From Welwitschia mirabilis (taxonomy: Eukaryota > Gnetophyta > Gnetopsida > Welwitschiales), in NCBI GenBank assembly GCA_051453625.1, contig JBOZIK010000001.1:197025012-197063084 (forward strand): a DNA stretch of 38,073 bases. The letters run 5' to 3'. Position numbers and translations under genes: made by a program. The notes under the pieces were generated by a model that saw only the letters and a program-made list of their open reading frames with translations, had not been told where the DNA came from and made no database searches. The stretch's first letter is position 1. Each line of letters starts with the position of its first letter. Below are positions 18,520-30,129 of this stretch, piece after piece.

Positions 18520-21290
18520 AAACAAATATGCAAGAGACAAAAAACGACGAAATTACCCAGCCTTGCAACTTGAGGTTTAAACAGAGGGACCTTTGGAAAT
18601 TTGGGGCTACCTTAAGGTGATAATTTGAACGTTTTATTTTTTAAGTAAATTTAAATTGCTTGTTACCTCTTTTCATTTTTCATGTTTTAGGAAAAATACA
18701 ATTCTCTTATCTAATGTAAAAATTAATACTTCTGTTGAGTATTTTACCTTAGTGAAAAATTGTAAGTTTTTGTTTTCGAATTTTTTTTAGACATCAAACT
18801 TACAATCACAAAGTCATAGGAGCATTACGGTACCAATGGAATATCTCTAAGGAGATATGTCTTTAAAAATTTAACCTACAAAGGTATGGCTTTTTAAGTA
18901 AAGATGTGATTCATTTAAGGGGATATCACATCAAACAGATCTATTAACTAAATTACCAATCCAACATTAGGAGGGCACTTCGCAACCCATGAGAACATAT
19001 GATATTACCATAACTTTCAAACTAACTATTCTAAAATACCTCACAACACTTGAGGATTAAATCCAAGACTTGTAGGTCTACAAGCTCAAAAACATCCCAA
19101 ACACCACTTGTGGTTCATTTGAATTTAAGATACTAAAAATAAAATTATCTCATAATTTGTGTTTTACTTATAATGTATCTATTTATTTTACTGGATAACC
19201 TTAAGCCTTGCTTAATAAATATTATGAAGGATAAATCAAGAAAGTTTGTTTATCAATTCAAATGCTAAATATACTATGATAAGAAGACCAAATATCTCCT
19301 TGGAAAGTTAACTTGCTACCTAAAGCCTTGATAAGAACATAGTCTAATTGGTCAGAGACTAGTCCTTCGCAAAGGAGGTTGTGGGATTGAACCTTCAGAG
19401 GCATTGCTTTGTAACAAAATTTCTATGAGGTCATGGTTGTAATTCAGATATTCATCTGGCAATTGTGGTGGTTCTCCTCTAAGGGGAAGGTACGTTCAAT
19501 AAAGTTTCAACATCCCACCTAAAAAAAATAAGATCATTAGAATTTTTTCTATAAAAAGAGAGTCATTCTCTTTGTCGTGAAAGAATTTTTTGAAAAGCAA
19601 AGTCACAACCACAAATTTAGAAGAGTATTGCTCTACACTAGGATGTTCCACTGAAACAAAAGCTACTCATCCATTAGTATGTCTCCAAGAAAACCAAAGA
19701 GAAGCACTATTAATACATTCATGACACATTAATGATACTAATATGTTTTCTTTTAAAGGGTCATGAAAAATACTAAATGTTTTTTTAGAAATATTAGTAA
19801 AATTATAATAAATCTTTAAAGCATATGTAAATCTCTATAAAGTTACTAAAGTCTCTAATGTCCTATTTTTAACTTTTATTAGTTCTAGAAAATGTATTCA
19901 TTTGGATTATAAGAAATGGCATAGATCACCTCCTTAGCAAACATCTTAGGTTATTATTATTTCAATGTATATGAAGATAACATTATGGGATAGGTATTAT
20001 TCTTTGAACAAAAACATCTATAAGGTAAAATAACTATTTTTCATATCAAAAAAATTTAATAATTGTTAAATATATTGAATAGCAACATTAGATCAGCTAA
20101 TTCAAAATTGAATATAATCAAATAATTAATTTTATTAAGGGCTATATTCTAATAGGGTTTTTAAGAAGTTACTTCACAAAATGAAAATCGTCCAAATACA
20201 TATGACTACTTATGAGTTTTACCATATAATTCCAAAGGTTAAGCAATAAGTACAAATTTTGATTGTATCTCTTTCGATGATTTATTCAAGCAACAAGATG
20301 TCAATCTTTCTTTATGATGTATTCTTTTGCAAATCTTGGGTTATCTCTTAAAATTAAAGTCTTTATTGGGATACATTAATTTGGTTTTATTATGTCATGA
20401 TATCAAAGTCTTTCATGTAAAATAATTTGCTTAGAATTTTTTTATGAGTTAAGTTCTCTGAAACCTCTATGATAAAAAAAGCTATTTTTTTATATAGTTT
20501 ATTCACCACCATATGGTCTTAATAGCTTGATAATGAAAATCAAATTTTAATGTTAATGCTTAATAAGCCCATCATATGTTTTGTTTTACAGAGTTTCTAA
20601 ACTTGCCTCTTATTTTTAAGAAATTCAAGCTTGTACTTGAAGCTCTTAGACTAGTTACTAATACTCAAAACTTTTGTTTCTAACTTAAAAGTAGAACAGT
20701 GTATTTTATTAATATAGGTTGGAATAACACAAAGAAATTTTTATTCCTTAAAGTTTGTTCTATTACTCATTAGCAATATGTAGATTACTTTAGTATCTTA
20801 GATTCTTACACTTAGTGCCATAAATAAGGTTATTTATTTAACCTCCATTTCCTCTTTTAATGGAAGAAGTTTATAATGAACTTTGTCATTAAAAAGCTCA
20901 AGCTCCTTCAACTTGAAGGTTTTTTTTTAATCAAAATGCTTCATTTAATAGGAAAAAGTATACTGTATTGAAAAATCAATATAACCAAATTCATTCAACT
21001 AGCAAAGTCAAAGAAATTAATGCTTCTTTATTCAACAAGTCTATAACTCTACAAAACAAAAATGCTTATGTTTCAAACAATGCTCCGGGAAATGATAAGT
21101 AATCAAGTGTAGAAAATTCATATTCTTACAAGAAGTTAGAATTTCTAAAGAAAAAATTACTTTTATTGAAAAGTTATCTATTAAAAATACTATTACATTT
21201 ATCAAAAAGAATTGTACTAGCAGAGGTAATTCTCTATTATTCTTCAATCACATTAGCACTCTAAAGTGGTTTAAAATGGTTATGATTCTC
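18520..21290. other. AT-rich region without a recognised gene
   Basis: Apart from the SINE at 19341-19527 I see no gene. Open frames are short and biased to Phe, Ile, Lys and Asn. The right part may belong to the 5' half of the decayed plus-strand LINE that becomes readable at about 21300. Confidence 0.45.
19341..19527 (+). mobile_element. tRNA-derived SINE
   Basis: The head resembles a tRNA: TAGTCTAATTGG (19340-19351) is an A-box-like motif and GGATTGAACCT (19384-19394) a B-box-like motif, so internal pol III promoter elements can be seen. The body ends in an A-rich tail at 19521-19528. ATAAGAACAT (19331-19340) and ATAAGATCAT (19528-19537) flank it as a 10-bp target duplication with one mismatch. 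It codes for no protein and would rely on LINE enzymes for movement. The exact family is unknown. Confidence 0.7.
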
Positions 21291-21399
21291 TAAATGGATG
21301 CAACTTGATGCTTATTTCTTGCCCTCATAGGCTTTTTTGGATTTTGCTTCATTATGCTCCAAATGAAGCTTCTCAAAAAACCACCTTGTGGTTAACCAT

Positions 21400-21530
21400 C
21401 TTTTTCCAATTATCCCTTGGATACTTGGTGGAGATTTCAATACAATGGAGAATGTATTTGATAAGATTGGAAGCTTATATTTTCATATTGATTTATTAAG
21501 GAAAGAAAGTCCTTGATCTTCTCTCAAAGA
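21400..21530 (+). pseudogene. LINE endonuclease fragment
   Basis: The frame reads PIIPWILGGDFNTMENVFDK, matching the GGDFN block of the APE-type endonuclease of plant L1 elements (GGDFN at 21427-21441). The enzyme nicks target DNA to prime reverse transcription. The upstream region (HYAPNEASQK in another frame) corresponds to the preceding conserved segment. The rest of the domain is not readable. Confidence 0.75.
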
Positions 21531-22269
21531 GAAATTTTTTTTACAAACTACCTGAGTAATGTTAGTCTTCCTCAATGAGGTCTTTATACTTAGTAAAGTT
21601 TGTATTTAAAAAAAATCTTATTTTTCAATTTCTTGGTAGGTTTTATCCTTCTTCTGTCCCTTTCTATAATTAGAATTCTTCTGTAAGAGTCTATAATGGT
21701 TACTAATATGCCAATTGGTTGTGAATTGGCTTCAGGTATTTGGTCAATTGAAATCATTACTTTCTCTATTGATTACATGGGAATGCATCTAATTCTAAAT
21801 CAAGAAAAATTATTCTTGCATATTTAATGGAAAGTGGAACATTATCTAAGTGGTAATATTGGATGCATTACATGGTGCATCTATGTCATGTATTAGATTC
21901 AGAATCCTTATCACATGTTAATAAACAAATGGATATTAAAGCAAAAGAAGCATTCAAACATTCATTAGTGTATGTTGCTAACTTCTATTATTATAAAGTA
22001 AGATCCTTTTAATAATGACCTTCATAAGCAGTTTTCAACAATGAAGCATTATTTAATTTATTAAAAAATTTATTTTACTCAGAGTATTATTATTAAGAGT
22101 GGAATGTCTTGTTTTAACATTTAAGATTTTAATTGTAAATAATTTTTAAAGTTTCTTAGGATGGACTTAACTTCTTCTTAAATAGATAAACTTAAATCTA
22201 ATATCCTTAAGTATTCTTAATTATTTAATCATGTATTAAACTAAATTCATTCAATTAGATGGATTTTCA

Positions 22270-22660
22270 TTAACACCTCTTTCATTAAAATGCGAACTTG
22301 ATTTTCCATAAAGTTTTAGAGTCTTTCATCAAATTTTGAAGAAAGGTATTACCAAGGATGAGTTACAAGCAGCTAGCTTTGACATGGCTCATGATAAGGC
22401 TTTAGGAACAAATGAGTTTTCTATAGAATTTTATAGAAATCATTATGATGTTATTAGAACAAACTACTTTATGGTAGTTTAAGAAGCCTTACACAAAGGT
22501 AATTTAGGTCGAAATCTTATTTATGGTATCATCCATATTTTGCCAAGATCAAGTGATTTGCATTTCATTTCCAATTAGAGACCAATTACTTTACTTAATG
22601 TTTCTTACAAAATTCTAATTCAATATTTATCTAATAAGTTAAATATTATTCTACTTAACA
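22270..22660 (+). pseudogene. LINE reverse transcriptase, N-terminal blocks
   Basis: The frame reads DELQAASFDMAHDKALGTNE and then FSIEFYRNHYDVI (family: ei..avf.m..dKapGpDGf...Fy...w..i), followed by LIYGIIHILPRS and RPITLLNVSYKIL (family: iaLIPK... RPIsLcnv.YKi). Stops interrupt it at several points. The palm motifs with the catalytic aspartates are not readable downstream. Confidence 0.8.
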
Positions 22661-23479
22661 TTTCTTGTATATGTAAGAGCTTATGATATAATTGAATGAA
22701 ATTATCTTAGCTTGCATGAAAAAGCTTGGACTTGAGAGGGTTTTTATTCATATTGTAAATTTCTTACTAAAACATGAAAAATGCTTATGTTACCACTATA
22801 GGAGGTGTTGGTTTAATACAAGAACTTTTTTTTGCTTCTTATCATTTTATCATTATAATAAACATTTTACCCACTAAGATACAAACACAATTGGTTGCTC
22901 ATGTGACATGATTCTTAAGGTCCTCATGCTTTAGGCTCCTCTAATAGAACTAGTGGGTCCAACAAGTTTTTACATTTGTTATATATCAAATAGAGACACA
23001 AGATTTGCTTTTCTCATAGGGGAATAGGCATGGTGCATACCTTATGTAACTGTGTTAGGTGTGCTAGATATGAAGTTTTGCAATGGTTCATGGGTAGATC
23101 TTTAGTGCTATACAATAACACCCCTTCCCCTATCATTGTGGAAAAATGGGATAAAGTTCTATTTTAAATTATGAGTAAAACATTCTTATTAAATGTATTT
23201 GTATCAATGAATTTAAAGCAAGTCACTAACATACATTTTGTAAATGACTCTTTATTTTTTTTTTTTAAATTATCAATTTGTAATTAACTAACTACTCTGT
23301 AAGACTAATCTTTATTAATTTCTACTTAGTTTCAAAATCTATTGGAGAAGTTGTTTAATATTTATTCTTTTTAAAAGTTATATACAAGTTCTTTCTAAAC
23401 CATGGAAGATTGTTCAAGATGATAAAGTGAATAAAATTATTAGAATTCTATGTTCTTTTCAAGAAACTTTTAAGCAATG

Positions 23480-24500
23480 ATGGGATTCAACTAATAACAA
23501 ATTAGCTTGTAAAGTAGACAAATGGAAAACAAAAATCCTTACAATAGCTGGGAAATGCTTAGTATGTATAAGTATTTTATTTACTACTCATATTTACTAT
23601 CTGTCTTCATAGCTCATGTTGCTTTAAGTTACAAACAAGTTGAAAAGTTAGTACATGATTCTAGGTGATTAGGCAATAATAAGGTAAGGATCCAATAGGG
23701 TTTCATGAAGAATGTTGCTTACCCATGATAGAACGAAGTTTAGATCTTTTGAATTGCCTTTTCCAATCTATATTCTTTTGTGCTAAGTGGTTAGATAAAT
23801 GCTTTTAACTACATATGATGGTTTTATAGCTTAGTTTTTAACTAACTAAATACAACTTATTTCAAGAACAGAAAGAGCTAAAAATGTATCCATTCTATTA
23901 ACTTATTTATGTCTATAATAGATGTCAATATTCAATGATATTTTGTCCTAAAAAGGGCTTAAACTCCGTGATAAACTATTTAAAAGAAGATTGTTTTGGA
24001 ATATTTTTCCAAAGTAGTTCCAGATTTTTACCATTAGATGATGCTTCAACTATTTATTTAAGCTCTTAGTTGCTAGCTTATTGGTTTAATAGAAGTGTGA
24101 TTCCTCTTAGATGTCTTTACTTAAATAAGTAATGGATTTTGTGGAAAACCTTCTAGCAACTATGGTGGCTCAAATTCTATAAAATATTTTTTTTGGTATA
24201 CTTTATTCCTTTGATTTCCAATGAAATTCATGTTCAAAATCATCATAAATTACCTTTGAACTTAATACAGTGGAAAGATGATAACAATTTTTATTCTTAT
24301 AAAGTAAAATCATCACCTACCTTACCAAAACAATAATACTTTTATTGTTATTCCTTTCACCAATGTCTCCCTATTAGTAGAAGGCTCCAACATCTAAGAT
24401 TTCTTACTATTAATTATCCTTTCTATAATAATGAAGATAGTTTTTTGCATTTATTCATTGATTTCTTTATAGTTTAAGACACTTAGATGTGGATTCTTAC
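23480..24500 (+). pseudogene. LINE RT C-terminal and zf-RVT-like remnants
   Basis: Near 23515 the strand reads KVDKWKTKILTIAGKCLVC, matching the block after RT in plant L1 elements (W..k.LS.aGr..LI..V). Near 24270, WKDDNNFYSYKVKSS corresponds to the W.....G.fsvksaY segment before zf-RVT, and FLHLFIDFF follows where E...HLf..C is expected. The zinc-ligand cysteines are lost. Confidence 0.6.
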
Positions 24501-24520
24501 AATTTGATCTAAATTGAAAG

Positions 24521-25344
24521 AATATTATTTTTGGATATTTATCCCATATTCTAAGAAATTATTTATTTCTTTAAAAGTGTTTCAAATCTTGCATTTTTCA
24601 TGCCATTTAAAAACATTGATAACTTTATTTTTCTAGATTTAAGACTTAAGGCTATTATTGTACAAGGTATTGCTCTTTAGATCCAACTTAGACAGTGAAG
24701 AGTTAGGTGAATATTATTTACTTACTTTAGCTACTGAAGCATCAATCATATAGCCTTTGTTTAAGTTCATGAGTAACTCCTTAAAAGGTAGTTATTCCAT
24801 AATGCATGTCTTTTATATTGACCTTCATACCACATCTGACATAGGCTACAACTAATACATAATGTAGAAGCTATAAAAATACTTTTATAACTCAAAGGAA
24901 TCATATAATAAAGAATACTGAAAGTTCTTTTGCTTTAGTTTGTAGTGCATTCTCTTTTAATTTTTTATTTTTTCTTTTTATTAAATACTTGTAAAAACTT
25001 TATATTTGGTTGTGATGATGTATTACATTGCCATGCTTAATTATTTTTTGGTTACACTATTCTTATAGTCATATCAAAATATTTTTAGATGCTTTTGAAG
25101 GTTAATGTTAAATTACCATTCAAGATTTAATACACCTCACCCCAAATACTAGATTTTCCAACAAAGGCAAACTAATAACATTTCTATATTTATGATTTAC
25201 TTTTTTAAAGATGGAATTTTTTAGTACTATATGCAGTATAATAAAAGAGATGTTGAACTCTAGACTTTTATTGGTGATACCTCACCCAAAAGTACAATCA
25301 CCATGATTGCTTAAACTACTAATTTAATTACATCAAAAGCCTCA
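24521..25344. other. Spacer between two converging LINEs
   Basis: AT-rich, with no coding segment recognised. It should contain the 3' end of the plus-strand LINE, but no clear tail or duplication could be placed. Confidence 0.45.
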
Positions 25345-25349
25345 TCGTT

Positions 25350-25672
25350 TTTTTAAAGTATATATATTAAACTAGAAAATGTACATTAAGATGTAATAAC
25401 ACCTAGGATTGATAGGAAAATTAGATTGTTTAGAAAAAAAGGTAGGGTATTGTGCTAACTATTCTGGAGAGGACTATGAAATAAAACAAAAATGAGGGAA
25501 AAATCGCTCCCTGATGAAATAAATTAAACAAGGGAACTGCTTAGTTGGAAGAGTAAAAGCATAAAATAGTAAAAGAATAGAACTATTAATAGACTAGGGG
25601 CGAAAATGTCCCATGTTATCAGAAGTTATAAAAACTTAAGATTAAAGAGGAAAAGTCATGGAAGGAGGATTA
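25350..25672 (-). other. 3' UTR of the LINE with hairpin motifs
   Basis: It starts after the stop at 25673 and runs to an A tail (minus strand) at 25349-25355. It is homologous to 37083-37392; the last ~40 bases before the tail are nearly identical in both copies. Two short GC-paired elements stand out in the AT-rich context, GAGGGAAAAATCGCTCCC (25494-25511) and GGGGCGAAAATGTCCC (25597-25612). They could be recognised by the LINE reverse transcriptase; that is inference. Confidence 0.6.
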
Positions 25673-25885
25673 TTAAAGCCCTCTACGGAACGGGAATAGA
25701 TTACCATGATTATGTTCAAGTAGGAAATGACTCATACCATTAGAGAGGATCTCAAAAGCTTGATTTATCTTTTTAAATTCTTTTGCGCTTGTTAGATCTT
25801 TATCTAGATGCACTCTGAGGGATTTCTTCCTATAGCTGGACTTGATGGCTTGAGAAAGGGCTCTGTGAAAGAGTTCTAATGTGAT
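25673..25885 (-). pseudogene. J (DnaJ) domain encoded by the LINE, copy 1
   Basis: The frame reads FITLELFHRALSQAIKSSYR, then KKSLRVHLDKDLTSAKEFKK and INQAFEILSNGMSHFLLEHN, ending at a stop at 25673. This follows a complete J domain: helix I, helix II (AIKSSYRK.SL), the HPD loop and helix III (A.EFKKINQAFEILS). J domains bind Hsp70 and stimulate its ATPase through HPD. Here the triplet is HLD (25802-25810), so this copy should not work. One frameshift lies just upstream (near 25885). It shares FLLEHNH and the ...RGL end with copy 2 at 37393. It lies 3' of zf-RVT in the same orientation, so it may be the end of ORF2 or a separate ORF3. Confidence 0.75.
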
Positions 25886-25949
25886 AAAGGAGCCTCTTTA
25901 GTCCTTAAATTATTGCTAGCATAACTTCCCATCGAGAAGCATTTATATT

Positions 25950-26390
25950 AATTTCCTCCTAGGGGTGAGGCTGAATTTCTACTGAAGAAGATTCTGAGGT
26001 AGAGTTCGAGGTAGGGCTAGAGCTCATTACTGACTGGGAAGAGGTCTAGTCATGCCTACCTCGCTCTTGGGAGTTGGGGAACTGATGCTCCTGAACTGAC
26101 TCCTAGGTTGACTCGTGGGTAGGCTCCTGAGTTATTTCCTGTTAGGCCAGGAATGTTTAAATGACATGGAAATGAAGTCGCTCCCCCTGACTAGGACTTC
26201 CATGTGCAGCGATCCCCACGGGATTAGGGGTTTCTTCCATAGAGGCTCTTCATTTGAAGGCTCTCCTTGGGGAAGTTTAATGTGGGCATCATCGGGGAGA
26301 AGGGGTAGGGGCCTCTCTTACCCTGATATCTTGGGCTACTCTCCACAGAGCCAGAACTAAACCCGAGCCCCTTGAGGAAAATTTCCTTTA
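25950..26390 (-). pseudogene. Pro/Ser-rich linker region before the J domain
   Basis: The minus strand is rich in Ser, Pro, Gly and Leu codons with a few stops (for example SGSVESSPRYQGKRGPYPFS near 26340). It looks like a flexible, probably disordered linker between an upstream domain and the J domain. The corresponding part of copy 2 (37776-38040) is also Pro/Ser/Thr-rich but diverged. Confidence 0.5.
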
Positions 26391-26935
26391 CAGATCTTAG
26401 ACAAAGGAGAATAGTAAATTCACTTGACGCCCTAGGTCAAGGAATTTGAAAAAATCAAAATAAATACCTAATAGTTTAGAGCAATTCCCAAACTAAATAA
26501 AAAAGCAGTTAACTTGCTCTATTCCTAATCCTCATGGAAGCGATAACGCCTTTCTGCTAATGTGGCTACTTATCAATTTAGGTACCCCACCAAGGAAGAA
26601 GTAAAGTGCTTCACATTACCCTCGGCTTCTAAACAGAATACATTCTCCTTCTGTAAGGATCTCCAATATCCTAGATAGGGGATCTTTAGTTATCTCTATA
26701 GGGATTCTTCTAAAAGTTTTGTGTCCACCTCTCCATCATCTGTAAAAGGGGGGGATATCAGCCCCCTGGTCCCTTCTCAACTTATACAGAAGGGATCCCC
26801 ATCCCACAGCTTTTACTTTCTGCCCTAGGATAGGGCATTCTTTAAAGAGGCTCCAGTTAGAAGGCTCGATGGTATGCGTGGCTCCCATCACAAGTTTGAT
26901 TATGAAATGGTATATTTAATCCTTCTTGCAATATT
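26390..26935 (-). pseudogene. Unassigned coding-like region of the LINE after zf-RVT
   Basis: One frame stays mostly open over about 170 codons with only scattered stops: KLVMGATHTIEPSNWSLFKE, then CPILGQKVKAVGWGSLLYKL, then KTFRRIPIEITKDPLSRILE and EALYFFLGGVPKLISSHISR. It is not the RNase H domain found after zf-RVT in some plant LINEs: no D-E-D-D pattern is visible. I do not recognise it. Its place between zf-RVT and the J-domain linker suggests a C-terminal extension of ORF2 or the start of a third frame. Confidence 0.5.
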
Positions 26936-26949
26936 TATAGGAAAAGATA

Positions 26950-27240
26950 AGGGGGCATTATTAAAAATTAGATCATTTCTAATTCTCCAAATCTACCAAA
27001 ACGTTAAACAGATCTTGTCCATTAATTGTGTATCAGAGGCACTGTAGGTCTGATAGTACTTATTCATAATGGTAATTAATTATTTACTACAAGTGCAATG
27101 ATGGAATAAATGCTATGCTATTTTAGGACTTAATTGGTATATGGGAAAGTTTGTATCCACTTGAAATTCTCTCTTGAGTAGTTAATCTCTGGTTAAGACT
27201 CTATGATGGTCCTTTAACCAACAAAAGACTTTAATTTTTT
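26950..27240 (-). pseudogene. LINE zf-RVT region
   Basis: It reads KVFCWLKDHHRVLTRD, then HLFHHCTCSK and ICLTFW.IWRIRNDLIFNN with stops between. This matches the zf-RVT region at the end of plant L1 ORF2 (kvF.W......TrD.L, then E...HLF..C......W, then iW..RN..if). Some zinc ligands are lost. Upstream, 27580-27260 has coding remnants of the segment between RT and zf-RVT. Confidence 0.7.
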
Positions 27241-27606
27241 CTAGAATTTCCCCTTTCAATATTTATTAAATAAGTCATCTTTACCATATTTCTTTAAGAG
27301 AATTTATTTGGTTGAATTAGACTGATAGATTTTTAAATCTAGTAGTTGTTGTTGAGCTTTACTGAGGTGTTTCCTTAGGTAGGACACCCCATGATCAATG
27401 TCTTAATTTCTATATTTGCAATTAATTAAGTCACACCAAGGTTATCCTCCTTTATGTAGTATTTTTAAAATCTTATGAGCTCTAGTAAGGATGCAGTCCT
27501 CTGGTTTCTGAATCCCCCAGCCCTCTGATTCTCTTGAGTGTATAATAGTCTCCCATTTACAAAGATGAATTCAGTGATGATCTTTTACTCCTAACCATAT
27601 GAACTC

Positions 27607-28591
27607 NNNNNNNNNNNNNNNNNNNNNNNNNNNNNNNNNNNNNNNNNNNNNNNNNNNNNNNNNNNNNNNNNNNNNNNNNNNNNNNNNNNNNNNNNNNNNN
27701 NNNNNNNNNNNNNNNNNNNNNNNNNNNNNNNNNNNNNNNNNNNNNNNNNNNNNNNNNNNNNNNNNNNNNNNNNNNNNNNNNNNNNNNNNNNNNNNNNNNN
27801 NNNNNNNNNNNNNNNNNNNNNNNNNNNNNNNNNNNNNNNNNNNNNNNNNNNNNNNNNNNNNNNNNNNNNNNNNNNNNNNNNNNNNNNNNNNNNNNNNNNN
27901 NNNNNNNNNNNNNNNNNNNNNNNNNNNNNNNNNNNNNNNNNNNNNNNNNNNNNNNNNNNNNNNNNNNNNNNNNNNNNNNNNNNNNNNNNNNNNNNNNNNN
28001 NNNNNNNNNNNNNNNNNNNNNNNNNNNNNNNNNNNNNNNNNNNNNNNNNNNNNNNNNNNNNNNNNNNNNNNNNNNNNNNNNNNNNNNNNNNNNNNNNNNN
28101 NNNNNNNNNNNNNNNNNNNNNNNNNNNNNNNNNNNNNNNNNNNNNNNNNNNNNNNNNNNNNNNNNNNNNNNNNNNNNNNNNNNNNNNNNNNNNNNNNNNN
28201 NNNNNNNNNNNNNNNNNNNNNNNNNNNNNNNNNNNNNNNNNNNNNNNNNNNNNNNNNNNNNNNNNNNNNNNNNNNNNNNNNNNNNNNNNNNNNNNNNNNN
28301 NNNNNNNNNNNNNNNNNNNNNNNNNNNNNNNNNNNNNNNNNNNNNNNNNNNNNNNNNNNNNNNNNNNNNNNNNNNNNNNNNNNNNNNNNNNNNNNNNNNN
28401 NNNNNNNNNNNNNNNNNNNNNNNNNNNNNNNNNNNNNNNNNNNNNNNNNNNNNNNNNNNNNNNNNNNNNNNNNNNNNNNNNNNNNNNNNNNNNNNNNNNN
28501 NNNNNNNNNNNNNNNNNNNNNNNNNNNNNNNNNNNNNNNNNNNNNNNNNNNNNNNNNNNNNNNNNNNNNNNNNNNNNNNNNNNNNNNNNNN
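27607..28591. other. Assembly gap, 985 N
   Basis: A run of N within the LINE ORF2. By position it hides the part after the RT palm motifs up to the segment before zf-RVT. Confidence 0.99.
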
Positions 28592-28699
28592 AGGGGAATT
28601 CCGAGGTATATATCTTAAAGATCTCCTAATTTTGCACTCAGGATTCAGGCGATTTCACCTCCTCTGATACATTTTCTGCCTAAAGTATAGATTTTTGAC

Positions 28700-29620
28700 T
28701 TGTTTCAATTGGTGTGAAGACCCATAGTCACTGTAAAGAGGTTCACAAAATTTTTAATAACTTTTACTTACTGACATAAAGCCCTAGTCATAATGATGGT
28801 ATCATCTACATTGTAATTGTTGATAAAGGTTTGACCTCCAATTCTAATTCATGTAACTCCATTTCTTCTTAAAAAAACATGTACAACATTCATTACAAAT
28901 AAAAAAAGAAATGGGAATAGGGGGTCCCCTTGTCTTAGACCTCTATCTACTAAAAAGATATTTGATTAATGATTATTTATTTTCACACTGAGTTCAGCTG
29001 AAGCCTACATGTCTAGCCAAAGATTAATCATATCTTAAGAAAAACTAGTTTTTCTAAGGATGCATTCTAATGCTTGTCAACTAACCGAATCATAAGCTTT
29101 AGCAATATCTAACTTAATAATAAGGAGAGGAAATTTATATTTTTTGATAGAATAAATGATCTCATGAGTCAAGAGGATTTGGTTTTGGATATAACTAGAT
29201 CAAATGAAGCTGACGTGATTCTCTGAAATTACATTGAACAGTAAGGGCACGATACAGACAACCATGATTTTCGTAAAAATTTGATAAAGAATGTTACAAA
29301 CATCTAGAGGCCTGAAATCATCTAGTTTGTTGGCATCCCTTTTTTTAGGGATAATAACCACCCTAATTCTATTCATTTCTCTAGGGATTCACTTGTTATA
29401 AAACTTCCTGCATTACATCCTAAAGGTTGTTCTCTAATATGAAGAAATGGGATTTGAAAAGTTCAACTAGCCATGCAGCAGGGTTGGGTGCTCTATTATT
29501 CTTTATGAATCTTACAGCAGCTAAGACCTTCTCTCTGCTTAGAGGTTTAATTAACATAGAGTTGTCTTCTCTTAAGATTGTTTTATTTTCTGAAATAAGG
29601 CTAGGCGTGATATCATCTCA
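28700..29620 (-). pseudogene. LINE reverse transcriptase
   Basis: Blocks in order on the minus strand: SREKVLAAVRFIKNNRAPNP near 29540 (RT start), RPLDVCNILYQIFTKI near 29310, IIYSIKKYKFPLLIIKLDIA with KAYDSVS (first catalytic Asp, about 29083-29115), QGDPLFPFLFLFV (28890-28935) and NVDDTIIM (28798-28809), in place of the FADD motif. The paired aspartates are kept. The domain copies element RNA at the nicked target. Frames change and stops occur between blocks. It is better preserved than the plus-strand LINE at 22270. Confidence 0.88.
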
Positions 29621-30129
29621 TTCCCAGATTCTAATGAGATGGGCCTGTAGCTCCTTAGCTATGTCCTCTTCATTTTTTGTTATTTGACCTCTAATGGATA
29701 GCCTTCTGATCCTATTATCTGATCTATGCCAGTTGGCTTACTGGAAGAAAAACCTAGTATGTTTTATCACCTTCTTTTAGCCATTTAATCCTTGAGCATT
29801 CTCTCCAATAATTCTCTTCATCAGCATTTATTTTTTATAGTTTTATAAGGCATTGATATTCTCTGTTCTGTAGGCTATCCTGGTCTTCTCCCTCCTCTTA
29901 CTCAGTTTGGATTCTTCTAATTTCTTCCTCAAGCTCTACTTTTAACTCAAACCTCTTTTTATCTTTCCTTCTCCAATCTCTTACATGGGATTTTAAGGTG
30001 TTGAGACCCTTGTATAAAAAATTTATGGGTTGAGTCCTATCATACTGGGCCCCATATTTTTCTAGTAGCATTCTAGTTTCTATCTGATTAATCTAGTACT
30101 GTTCCGTGTGACATGGGGTTTTTTGGAAT

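Larger units (their letters stand above)
21300..24520 (+). mobile_element. L1-type LINE relic, plus strand
   Basis: The plus strand has, in the order of a LINE ORF2, an endonuclease block (21427), reverse transcriptase blocks (22300-22640), the RT C-terminal block near 23530 and a zf-RVT-like region near 24270-24480. Frames are broken throughout and large pieces are unreadable. No ORF1 and no clear ends or target duplication were found. It is clearly older than the minus-strand LINE that begins at 25345. Confidence 0.75.

Noticed and set aside
18780-18980. A possible copia RNase H end on the plus strand (VIHLRGYHIKQIY).
   Set aside because: Too few conserved positions and no upstream RT or RNase H blocks.
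27599-28618. A 339-codon open frame on the plus strand.
   Set aside because: It consists almost entirely of N and has no readable content; the LINE here is on the other strand.
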